DNA from: Acanthosepion esculentum
Taxonomy: Eukaryota; Mollusca; Cephalopoda; Sepiida; Sepiidae
Length of the DNA stretch: 64,000 nucleotides
Assembly: GCA_964036315.1 (NCBI GenBank)
Contig: CAXIWW010000817.1
Coordinates: 6,297,501-6,361,500, forward strand
Direction of reading: 5' to 3'
Position 1 is the stretch's first letter; each line of letters begins with the position of its first letter. Below are positions 49,355 to 60,764 of the stretch, in pieces. Under the pieces are notes generated by a model, which did no database searches, was not told the origin of the DNA, and saw only the letters and a program-made list of their open reading frames with translations. The translations under genes were made by a program, and so were the position numbers.

Positions 49355-52300
49355 AACAGATCAGAAGCCATGCTGCCTGACGTAGTCTAAAATCTTACAA
49401 TGGACGCTCAAATATGGACCAGAAACCAACATATCAGAGGCCATGCTGCATGACGTAGTTTATCTTTTTACATTAGACGCTCAAATATGCACAAGAAACC
49501 AAGAGATCAGAAGCAGGGCTGCTGGGTGTAGTGTATCATCTTACACAAGACGCTCAAATATGGACCGGAAGCCAAGAGGTCAGAGTCCATTCTGCTGGAC
49601 GTAGTCCAAAATCTTACATTAGACGCTAAAATATGGACCGGAAACCAACCGATCAGAGGCCATGCTGCTGGTCGTAGTTTATCTTTTTACATTAGACGCT
49701 CAAATATGAACCAGAAACCAAGAGATCAGAATCATGACTGCTGGACGTACTGTATCATCTTACACAAGACGCTCAAATATGGACCGGAAGCTAACAGGTG
49801 AGAGGCCATGCTGCTGGACGTAGTCTAAAATCTTACATTAGAATCTCAAATATGGACCGGAATCAAACAGATCTGAGGCCATGCTGCTGGACGTAGTTTA
49901 TCTTTTTCCATTAGACGCTGAAATATGCAACAGAAACCAAGAGATCAAAATCATGGCTGCTGGAAGTTGTCTATCATCTTACATAAGACGCTCAAATATG
50001 GACCGGAAGCCAACAGGTCAGAGACCATGCTGCTAGAAGTAGTCTAATATCTTACATTAGACGCTCAAATATGGACCGGAAACCAACAGATCAGAGGCCA
50101 TGCTGCTGGACGAAATTTATCTTTTTACATTAGACGCTCAAATATGCACCAAAAACCAAGAGATCAGAAACAGGGCTGCTGGACGTAGTGTATCATCTTA
50201 CACAAGACGCTCAAATATGGGCCGGAAGCCAACAGGTCAGAGGCCATGCTGCTGGACGTAGTCTAAAATCTTACATGACACGCTCAAATATTGACCGGAA
50301 ACCAACAGATCAGAGGCCATGCTGCTGGACGTAGTTTATCTTTTTACATTAGACGCTCAAATATGCAGCAGAAACCAACAGATCAGAAACATGGCTGCTG
50401 GGCGTAGTGTATCATCTTACACAAGACGCTCAAATCTGGACCGGAAGCCAACAGGTCTCAGGCCATGCTGCTGGACGTAGTCTGAAATCTTATATTAGAC
50501 GCACAAATATTGACGGGAAACCAACAGATCAGATGCCATGCTGCTGGACGTAGTTTATCTATTAACATTAGACGCTGAAATATGTACAGAAACCAACAGA
50601 TCAGAATCATGTCTGCTGGACGTAGTGTATCATTTTACACAATATGCTCAAATATGGACGGGAAGCCAACATGTCAGAGGCCATGCTGCTGCATGTATTC
50701 TAAAATCTTACATTCGATTCTCAAATATGGACCGGAAACCAACAGATCAGAGGCCATGCTGCTGGTCGTAGTTTATCTTTTTACATTAGACGCTCAAATA
50801 TGCACCAGAAACCAACAGATCAGAATCATGGCAGCTGGACGTAGTATATAATCTTACACAAGACGCTAAAATATGCATCAGAAACCAAGAGATCAGAAAC
50901 AGGGCTGCTGGACGTAGTGTATCATCTTACACAAGACGCTCAAATATGGACCCGAAGCCAACAGGTCAGAGGCCATGCTGCTGGACGTAGTCTAAAATCT
51001 TACATTAGACGCTCAAATATGGACCGGAATCAAACAGATCTGAGGCCATGCTGCTGGACGTAGTTTATCTTTTTCCATTAGACGCTCAAATATGCAACAG
51101 AAACCATGAGATCAAAATCATGGCTGCTGGACGTTGTCTATCATCTTACATAAGACGCTCAAATATGGACCGGAAACCAACAGGTCAGAGACCATGCTGC
51201 TAGACGTAGTCTAATATCTTACATTAGACGCTCAAATATGGACCGGAAACCAACAGATCAGAGGCTATGCTGCTGGACGTAAATTATCTTTTTACATTAG
51301 ACGCTCAAATATGCACCAAAAACCAAGAGATCAGAAACAGGGCTGCTGGACGTAGTGTATCATCTTACACAAGACGCTCAAATATGGGCCGGAAGCCAAC
51401 AGGTCAGAGGCCATGTGGCTTGACGTAGTTTATCTTTTTAAATTAGACGCTCAAATATGCACCAGAAAGCAAGAGATAAGAAACAGGGCTGCTGGACGTA
51501 GTGTATCATCTTACACAAGACGCTCAAATATGGACCTGAAGCCAACAGGTCAGAGGCCATGCTGCTGGTCGTAGTCTAAAATCTTACATGACACGCTCAA
51601 ATATGGACCGGAAACCAACAGATCAGAGGCCATGCTGCTGGACGTAGTTTATCTTTTTACATTAGACGCTCAAATATGCAGCAGAAACCAACAGATCAGA
51701 ATCATGGCTGCTGGGCGTAGTGTATCATCTTACACAAGACGCTCAAATCTGGACCGGAAGCCAACAGGTCTCAGGCCATGCTGCTGGACATAGTCTAAAA
51801 TCTTATATTAGACGCACAAATATTGACGGGAAACCAACAGATCAGATGCCATGCTGCTGGACGTAGTTTATCTATTAACATTAGACGCTGAAATATGTAC
51901 AGAAACCAACAGATCAGAATCATGTCTGCTGGACGTAGTGTATCATTTTACACAATATGCTCAAATATGGACGGGAAGCCAACATGTCAGAGGCCATGCT
52001 GCTGCATGTATTCTAAAATCTTACATTCGATTCTCAAATATGGACCGGAAACCAACAGATCAGAGGCCATGCTGCTGGTCGTAGTTTATCTTTTTACATT
52101 AGACGCTCAAATATGCACCAGAAACCAACAGATCAGAATTATGGCAGCTGGACGTAGTGTATAATCTTACACAAGACGCTAAAATATGGACCCGAAGCCA
52201 ACAGGTCAGAGGCCATGCTGCTGGACGTAGTCTAAAATCTTACATTAGACGCTCAAATATGGACGGGAATCGAACAGGTCAGAGGCCATGCTGCTGGTCG

Positions 52301-55300
52301 TAGTTTATCTTTTTACATTAGAAGCTCAAATATGTACCAGAAACCAAGAGATCAGAATCATGGCTGCTGGACGTAGTGTATCGCCTTACAGAAGACGCTC
52401 AAATATGGACCGGAAGCCAACAGGTCAGAGGGCATGCTGCTGGAGGTAGTCTAAAATCTTACATTAGACGCTCAAATATGGACCGGAAACCAACAGATCA
52501 GAGGCCATGCTGCTGGTCGTAGTTTATCTTTTTACATTAGACGCTCAAATATGCACCAGAAACCAAGAGATCAGAAACAGGGCTGCTGGACGTAGTATAT
52601 CATCTTACACAAGAAGGCTCAAATATGGACCGGAAGCCAACAGGTCAGAGACTATGCTGCTGGACGGAGTCTAAAATCTTACATTAGACGCTCAAATATG
52701 GACCGGAAACCAACAGATCAGAGGCTGTGCTGCTGGTCGTAGTTTACCTTTTTACATTTGACACTCAAAATATGGACCGGAAACCAACAGATGAGAGGCC
52801 ATGCTGCTTGTCGTAGTTTATCTTTTTACATTAGACGCTCAAATATGCACCAGAAACCAAGAGATCAGAATCATGGCTGCTGGACGTAGTGTATCATATT
52901 ACACAAGACGCAGAAATATGGACCGGAAGCCAACAGGTCAGAGGCAATGCTGCTTGACGTAGTCTAAAATCTTACATTAGACGATCAAATATGGACCGGA
53001 AACCTACAGATCAGAAGCCCTGCTGCTGGTCGTAGTTTATCTTTTTACATTAGACTCTCAAATATGCACGAGAATACAACAGATCAGAATCATGGGTACT
53101 CGGCGTAGTGTATCATTTTACACAAAACGCTCAAATATGGACCGGAAGCCAACAGGTCAGAGGCCATGCTGCTGGACGTAGTTTATCTTTTTACATTAGA
53201 CGCTCAAATATGCACCAGAAACCAACAGATCAGAATCATGCCTGCTGGACGTAGTGTATCATCTTACACAAGACGCTAAATATGGACCGGAAGCCAACAG
53301 GGCAGAGGACATGCTGCTGGTCGTTGTTTATCTTTTTATATTAGAAGCTCAAATATGTAAAGAAACCAACAGATCAGAACCATGACTGCTGGACGTAGTG
53401 TATCATCTTACACAAGACGCTCAAATATGGACAGGAAGCCAACAGGTCAGAGGCAATGCTGCTGGACGTCGTCTAAAATCTTACATTAGACGCTCAAATA
53501 TGGACGGGAAACCAACAGATCAGAGGCCATGCTGCTGGTCGTAGATTATCTATTTACATTAGAAGCTCAAATATGTACCAGAAACCAACAGATCAGAAAC
53601 AGGGCTGCTGGTCGTAGTGTATCATCTTACACAAGACGCTCAAATATGGACCGTAAACCAACAGATCAGAGTCTATGCTGCTGGTCGTAGTTTATATTTC
53701 TACGTTAGACCGTCAAATATGCACCAGAAAGCAAGAGATCAGAAACAGGGCTGCTGGACGTAGTGTATCATCTTACACAAGACGCTCAAATATGGACCGG
53801 TAGCGAACAGATGAGAGGCCATGCTGCTGGGCGTAGTCTAAAATCTTACATTAGACGCTCTAATATGGACTGGAAACCAACAGATCAGAGGCCATGGTGC
53901 TGGACGTAGTTTATATTTTTATATTAGAAGCTCAAATATGCTGCAGATACCAACATATCAGAATCATGGCTGCTGGTCCTAGTGTATCATCTTACACAAG
54001 ACGCTCAAATATGGACCGGAAGCCAACAGATCAGAGGCAATGCTGCTGCATGTAGTCTAAAATCTTACATTAGACGCTCAAATATGGACCGGGAAACAAC
54101 AGATCAGAGGCCATGCTGCTGGACGTAGTTTATCTTTTTACATTAGACGCTCAAATATGCACCAGACACCAACAGATCAGAAATAGGGCTGCTGGACGTA
54201 GTGTATCAACTTACACAAGACGCTCAAATACGGACCGGAAATCAACAGGTCAGAGGCCATGCTGCTGGACGTAATCTAAAATCTTACATTAGACGCTCAA
54301 ATATGGACCGTAAACCAACAGATCAGAGTCCATACTGCTGGACGTAGTTTATACTTCTACATTAGACGCTCAAATATGCACCAGAAAGCAAGAGATCAGA
54401 AACAGGGCTGCTGGACGTAGTGTATCATCTTACACAAGACGCTCAAATATGGACAGGAAACCAACAGATCAAAGGCCATGCTGCTGGTCGTAGTTTATCT
54501 TTTTACATTAGACGCTCAAATATGCACCAGAAACCAAGAGATCAGAATCATGGCTACACGGCGTAGTGTATCATCTTACACAAGACGCTCAAATATGGAC
54601 TGGAAGCGAAGAGGTCAGAGGCCATGCTGCTGGACGTAGTCTAAAATCTTACATTAGCCGCTAAATATGGACCGGAAACCAACAGATCAGAGGCCATGCT
54701 TCTGGACGTAGTTTATCTTTTTACATTAGAGGCTCAAAAATTCACCAGAAACCAAGATATCAGTAACAGGGCTGCTGGACGTAGTGTATCATCTTACACA
54801 AGACGCTCAAATATGGACCGGAAGCCAACAGGTCAGAGGCCATGCTGCTGGACGTAGTCTAAAATCTTATATTAGACGCACAAATATGGACGGGAAACCA
54901 ACAGATCAGAGGCCATGCTGCTGGAAGTAGTTTATCTTTTTACATTAGAAGCTCAAATATATACCAGAAACCAATAGATCAGAATCATGGCTGCTGGACG
55001 TAGTTTATCACCTTACACAAGACGCTCAAATATGGACCGGAATCCAACAGGTCAGAGGATATGCTGCTGGGCGGTGTCTAAAATCTTACATTAGACGCAC
55101 AAATAAGGACCGGAAACCAACAGATCAGAGGCCATGCTGCTGGTCGTAGTATATCTTTTTACATTAGACGCTCAAATATGCACCAGAAACCAACAGATCA
55201 GAATCATGTCTGCTGGACGTAGTGTATCATCTTACACAAGACGCTCAAATATGGACCGGAAGCCAAGAGGTCAGAATCCATGCTGCTGGTCGTAGTCTAA

Positions 55301-55342
55301 AATCTTACATTAGAGGCTCAAATATGGACCGGAAACCAACAG
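49355..55342 (+). repeat. Satellite A array, forward (about 82 monomers, 219-bp trimers)
   Basis: 73-bp monomers with landmarks CATGCTGCTGGACGTAG, GACGCTCAAATATGGACCGG and CCAACAGATCAGAGGC. Three types follow each other: GTAGTTTATCTTTTTACATT with CACCAGAAACC, GTAGTGTATCATCTTACACA with CGGAAGCCAACAGG, and GTAGTCTAAAATCTTACATT with CGGAAACCAACAG. Equivalent points 49681 and 49900 are 219 bp apart, a three-monomer higher-order unit. Two-monomer and one-monomer slips are common. Short open frames (for example 50538-50771 and 51851-52084) are identical because of a local duplication, not because of coding constraint. Confidence 0.94.
49840..52187 (+). repeat. Large tandem duplication inside satellite A
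   Basis: 49840-50247 matches 51007-51414 at offset 1,167. 50248-50874 matches 51561-52187 at offset 1,313. The 146-bp difference is exactly two monomers (51415-51560), present only in the second copy and containing the odd variants CATGTGGCTTGACG and AGAAAGCAAGAGATAAG. Shared rare marks include AATCAAACAGATCTGAGG, TCTAATATCTTAC, TACATGACACGCTC and ACAATATGCTC. Confidence 0.87.
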
Positions 55343-55365
55343 TAAGATGATACACTACGTCCAGC
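55320..55365. other. Orientation switch A to A' (tail-to-tail junction)
   Basis: After GGACCGGAAACCAACAG (ending 55342) the sequence continues TAAGATGATACACTACGTCC, the reverse complement of the A monomer. The join lies at different points of the monomer on each side, so there is no perfect palindrome at the joint. The flanking arrays can still pair as an imperfect inverted repeat of at least 0.7 kb. This is where the second large super-unit begins. Confidence 0.9.
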
Positions 55366-56038
55366 AGCCATGATTCTGATCTGTTGGTTCTGGTGCATAT
55401 TTGAGCGTCTAATGTAAAAAGATAAACTACGTCCAGCAGCATGGCCTCTGATCTGTTGGTTTCCGGCCCATATTTGAACGTCTTGTGTAAGGTGATACGC
55501 TACGTCTAGCAGCCCTGTTTCTGATCTCTTGGTTTCTGGTGCATATTTGAGCGTCTAATGAAAGATCATAGACTACGTCCAGCAGCATGGCCTCTGACCT
55601 GTTGGCCTCCGGTCCATATTTGAGCGTCTTGTGTAATTACACTACGTCCAGTAGCCATGATTCTGATCTCTTGGTTTCTGGTGCATATTTGAGCGTCTAA
55701 TATAAAAAGATAAACTACGTCCATCAGCATGGCCTCTCATCTGTTGGTTTCCGGTCCATATTTGAGCCTGCAACGTAAGATCTTAGACTACGTCCAGCAG
55801 CATGGCCTCTGAGCTGTTATCTTCCGGTCCATATTTGAGCGTCTTGTGTAAGATGATACACTTCGTCCAGCAGCCATGATTCTGATCTGTTGGTTTCTGG
55901 TGCATATTTGAGCGTCTAATTTAAAAAGATAAACTACGTCCAGCAGCATGACCTCTGATCTGTTGGTTTCCGGTCCATATTTGAGCGTCTAATGTAAGAT
56001 TTTAGACTACCTCCAGCAGCATGGCCTCTGATCTGTTG
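55343..56038 (-). repeat. Satellite A, reversed block (A'), counterpart of 1-754
   Basis: About 9.5 monomers in the same orientation as the window start. They end at the same A/B join, CTGATCTGTTGGTGTCCAAT, as at 754/755. The placement relative to B and C repeats the start of the window. Confidence 0.93.
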
Positions 56039-56953
56039 GTGTCCAATTGTCCGGAATTTATTACCTTATACATAAGTACAAAAGTTTTTTCGACACGTTG
56101 AATAGACTCGAGGCGAAATTCACAAGTATGGGGAAATCTGTTAGCTCATTTGCGGAAATTGTCATGCGGCCCTAAATTGGGAAATCAGCCATATTTCACT
56201 TGTTTATAACTTTTTTCCAGTAAAAGAAATATTTTTAAAATGGGCATCAAATTGTGTACAATTATTTGATTTGTCTATGTTTACAGGGATTTTTCATTTG
56301 GTCAGATAGTAAAAAGCACAGCTTTCACCATCTGCACGGTATGTCCTCTGACAATTTACAGCGTCCGAATTGCAGTGTGCACAATAAGACTGCATTTCTA
56401 ATTATTCCTTTTTATAGAATCCACAAAATATTGGTGTCCAATTGCCTTGAATTTCTTACCTTATCCATAATTACAAAAGTTTTTTCGACACCTTGAATAG
56501 AGTCGAGTCGAAAATCAACGGTATGGGGACTTGTGTTAGCTCATTTGCGGAAATTGTCATGCGGCCCTTAACTGGGAAATTAGTCATATTTCACTTCTTT
56601 ATAATTTATTTCCAGTAAAAGGAATATTTTCAAAATGGGTAGCAAATTGTGTGAAATTATTTGATTTGTCTATGTTTACGGGGATTTTTCATTTGGTCAG
56701 ATAGTAAAAAGTACAGCTTTCACCAGGTGCGCGGTATGTCGTCTGACAATTTACAGCGTCCGAATTCCAGTGTGCACAATAAGACTGCAATTCTAATTTT
56801 GCCTTTTTATAGAATCCACAAAATATTGCTGTCCAATTTTCGGGAATATCATGCCTTATTCATAATTACAAAAGTTTTTTCAACACCTTGATTAGAATCT
56901 AGTCGCAATTCAACGGTATGGGGACCCTTGTTAGCTCATTTGCGGAAATTTTC
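56039..56953 (+). repeat. Satellite B, forward block (2.3 monomers)
   Basis: Unit starts (TGTCCAATT) are at 56039, 56434 and 56829, an exact 395-bp period. The third unit stops at GCTCATTTGCGGAAATT and is replaced by TTCAAAGGATCTCAGGCTGC of satellite C. The breakpoint differs from the one at 1121, where C follows the other end of a B unit. Open frames at 56254-56496 and 56661-56891 are the same repeat segment in successive monomers. Confidence 0.92.
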
Positions 56954-59900
56954 AAAGGATCTCAGGCTGCTACAAGCCGATTTCTCCGGTCTCTTTTGTG
57001 CCAACTTACTTCCAAGCAATCTCAGGCTGCTACGAGCCGACTACGCCTGGATCTTCTATGACGAATGCCTTACAAGCACTCAACGGCTGCAACAAATCGA
57101 TCTCCTGGCTCTTTCGTGACAACTGCCTTACAAGAAATCTCAGACTACTATAAGCTGACTACGCCTTTCTCTTTTGTTGCAACTGCCTTACAAGCAATCT
57201 CAGGCTGCAGCAAGCCCAATTCTCCTGGCTTTTTTTGCCAATTGCCTTACAAGTAATCCCAGGCTGCTACGAGCGTATTTCACCTGGCTCTTTTGTGGCA
57301 ACTGCCTTACAAGCAATCTCAGGCCTCTACAAGATGAATTCTCCTGGGTCTTTTGTGAGAACTGCCTTACAAGCAATCTCAGGATGCTACGGGTCGACTA
57401 CGCCTGGCTCTTCTATGACAAGTGGCTTACAAGCAAACTCCAGGCTGCTACAAGCCGATTTCTCCTGGATCTTTTTGGCAACTGCCTTACAAGCAATTTC
57501 ATGCTGCTACGAGCCGACTTTTCTTGGTTCGTTTGTGAAAACTGCCTTACAAGACATCTCAGGCTGCTACAAGCCTAATTCTCCTGGCTCTCTTGAGACA
57601 ACTGCCTTACAAGCAAAATCAGGATGCTACGAGCCGACTTCTCATGGCTCTTTTGTGAAAACTGCCTTACAAGCAAGCTCAGGCTGCTACAAACCCACAT
57701 CTCCTGTCTCTTTTGTGAAAACTGCCTTACAAGCAATCTCAGCCTGTAACAAGATGAATACGCCTGTCTCTTTTGTGAAACTGCCTTGCAAGCAATCTCA
57801 GGCCGCTACAAATTGACATCTACTGTCTCTTTTGTGCGAACTGTCTTACAACCAATATCAGGCTGCCTCTAGGAACAATTACTTTTTGTTCCAATTGCCT
57901 TAAAAAAGCAATCCCAGGCGGCTACGTGACGATTTCTCCTGGCTGTTTTGTGGTAACTGCCTTACAAGCAATCTCAAGCTGCTACAAGCCGAATTATCCT
58001 GGCTCTATTGTGACAACTGCCTGAAAAGCAATCTCAGGCTGCAGCAATCCCACTTCTCCTGGCTTTTTGTGACAATTGCCTTACAAGCAATCTCAGGGGG
58101 GCTAAGAGCCGATTTCTCCTGGCTCTTTTGTGAAAACTGCCTTTCAAGAAATCTCAGGCAGCTACAAGCCGAATTCGCCTGTCTCTTTTGTGAAACTGCC
58201 TTACAAGCAATCACAGGCTGCTACGAGCCAATTTCTCCTGGGTCTTTTCTGGCAACTGCCTTACAAGAATTCTCCGGCTACTACAAGCCGAATTTTCCTT
58301 GCTCTTTTGTGACACCTGCGTTACAAGTAATCTCAAGCTGCAGCAATATGAATTCTCCTGGCTTTCTATGCGAATTGCCTTACAAGCAATCTCACGCTGC
58401 TAAGGCCGAATACGCCTGGCTCTATTGTGACAACTGCATTACAAGCAATCACAGGCTGCCGTCAGCACAATTCTCCTGACATTTTGTGCGAATTGCTTTA
58501 AAAGCAATCCCAGGCGTCTACGTGCCGATTACTCCTGGGCTTTTGTGGTAACTGCGTTACAAGCAATCTCACGCTGCTACAAGCCGAATTCTCCTGGCTC
58601 TGTTGTGACAACTGCTTTACAAGCAATCTCAGGCTGCAGCAATCCCAATTCTCTTGGGGTTTTTTTGCCAATTGCCTTAGAAGCAATGCCAGGCGGCTAC
58701 GACCCGATTTCTCCTGGCTCTTTTGTGGCAACTTCCTTACAAGCATGGCAGGCTGCTACGAGCCGATTTCTCCTGGCTCATTTGTGGCATCAGGCTGAGA
58801 TTTCGTGTAAGGCAGTTTTCACAAAAGAGCCAAAAGAAGTCGGCTCGTAGCCGCCTGGGATTGCTTGTAAGGCAATTGGCACACAAAGCCAGGAGAATTT
58901 GGCTTGTAGCAGACTGAGAATGCTTGTAAGGCATAAGCCACAATTGAGCCAGGAGAAATCGGCTCGTAACAGCCTGGGTTTACAAGCAATCTCAGGCTGC
59001 CACTAGTCCAATTCTCCTGACTTTTTGTGCCAATTGCCTTACAAGAAATCCCAGGCGGCTACGTGCCGATTCCTCGTGGCTCATTTGTGGCATCTGCCTT
59101 ACAAGCATTCTCAGGCTGCTATAAGCCCAATTCTCCTGGCTTTTTGTGCCAATTGTCTTACAAGCCATCCCAGGCGGCTACGAGACGATTTCTCCTGGCT
59201 CCTTTGCAGCAACTGCCTTACAAGCAATCTCAGTCTGCAACAAGCCGAATTCTCCTGGCTCTTTTGTGAAAACTGCCTTACAAGCAATGTCAGACTGCTA
59301 CGAGCCGACTTCTCTTGGATCTTTTGTGAAAACTGCGTTTCAAGCAATCTCAGCCTGCTACAAGCCGAATACGCCTGGCTTTTTTGTGAAACTGCCTTGC
59401 AATCAAACTGAGGCCGCTACAAATCAACATCTTCTGGCTCTTTTGTGATAACTGCCTTACAAGCAATCTCAGGCTGGATCCAGCCATATTCTCCTGACTT
59501 TTTGTGCCAATTGCTTTAAAAGCAATCCCAGGCGGCCACGTGCCGATTTCTCCTGGCTCTTTTGTGGTATCTGCCTTACAAGCAATCTCAGGCTTCTACA
59601 AGCCGAATTCTCCTGTCTCTTTTTTTGAAAACTGCCTTACAAGCAATCTCAGCCTGTTACAAGCCGAATACGCCTGGCTCTTTTGTGAAACTGCCTTAGA
59701 AGCAATCTCAGGACGCTACAAATCGACATATAATGGCTCTTTTGTGACAACTGCCTTACAAGCAATCTCAGGCTGCCGCTAGTCCAATCTCCTGACTTTT
59801 TGTGCCAATTGCCTTACAAGCAATCCCAGGATGCTACGAAGCGATTTCTCCTGGCTTATTTTTGGCATCTGCCTTACAAGCATTCTCAGGCTGCAGCAAT

Positions 59901-60764
59901 ATGAATTCTCCTGGCTTTTTGTGCGAATTGCCTTACAAGAACTCCAAGGCGGCTACGAGCCGATTTCTCCTGGCCCTTTTGTGGCAACTGCCTTACAAGA
60001 AATGTCAGGCTGATACGAGCCGACTTCTCTTGGCACTTTTGTGAAAACTGCCTTACAAGTAATATCAGGCCGCTACAAATCGACATATCCTGTCTCTTTT
60101 GTGGCAACTGCCTTACAAGCAATCTCAGACTGCCGCCAGCACAATTCTCCTGACTTTTTGTGCCAATTGCCTTAAAAGCAATCCCAGGCGGCTACGTGCC
60201 GATTTCTCCTGGTTCTTTTGTGGTAACTGCCTTACAAGCAATCTCAGGCTGCTAGAAGACGAATTCTCCTGGCTCTATTGTGACAACTGCCTTACAAGCA
60301 ATCTCAGGCTGCCGCAAGTCCAATTCTCCTGACTTTTTGTTATAATTGTCTTACAAGCATTCCCAGGCTGCTACGAACCGATTTCCCCTGGCGCATTTCT
60401 GGCATCTGCCTTACAAGCATTCTCAGGCTTCAGCAATATAAATTCTCCTGGCTTTTTGTGCGAATTGCCTTACAAGAAATCCCAGGCGGCGACGAGCCGA
60501 TTTCTCCTGGCTCTTTTGTGGAAACTCCCTTACAAGAAATCTCAGGCTGCTGAAAGCCAAATTCTCCTGGCGCTTTGGTGACAACTGCCTTACAAGCAAT
60601 CTCAGGCCGCTACAAGCCGAATACGCCTGGCTCTTTTGTGAGAACTGCCTTGCAAGCAATCTCATGCCGCTACAAATCGACATCTTCTGTCTCTTTTTTT
60701 CAAAACTGCCTTACAAGCAATCTCAGACAGCTACAAGCCGAATACGCCTGGCTCTTGTGTGAAA
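56954..60764 (+). repeat. Satellite C array 3, counterpart of array 1
   Basis: Starts with AAAGGATCTCAGGCTGC, found at 1961 in array 1 (offset 54,993). It follows the same variants: CCAACTTACTTCCAAGC, GACTACGCCTGGATCTTC, ATTTCACCTGGCTC, GGATGCTACGGG. At the C' island the offset is 54,588, so the second copy has lost about 405 bp net in between. Correspondence continues past the island (CGTGCCGATTCCTCGTGGC at about 4547 and 59062) and becomes patchy after about 5.3/59.9 kb. It ends at GGCTCTTGTGTGAAA before D. Confidence 0.92.
58798..58981 (-). repeat. Small inverted C' island, counterpart of 4210-4466
   Basis: Same left breakpoint (TTTGTGGCAT, then CAGGCTGAGATTTCGTGTAA) and same right side (AGCCTGGG followed by forward TACAAGCAATCTCAGGC) as at 4210-4466. 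It is shorter by 73 bp, about one internal monomer, which carried AAGTCGGCTCGTAGCATCC in the first copy. Confidence 0.9.

Noticed and set aside
1..49400. Inverted A'/A and B/B' blocks as terminal inverted repeats of a giant transposon around C and D
   Set aside because: No transposase, integrase, polymerase or other mobile-element gene lies between them, and the outer A blocks are tandem arrays, not defined termini. Array inversion and duplication explain the pattern better.
56254..56891. Recurring 76-80-codon frame in satellite B (also 48344-48586 minus), containing MSSDNLQRPN
   Set aside because: It is the same segment of a 395-bp repeat in successive monomers, has no start context or domain, and is broken in the 755-1121 and last reversed copies. 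It could be a remnant of an older element, but nothing supports this.
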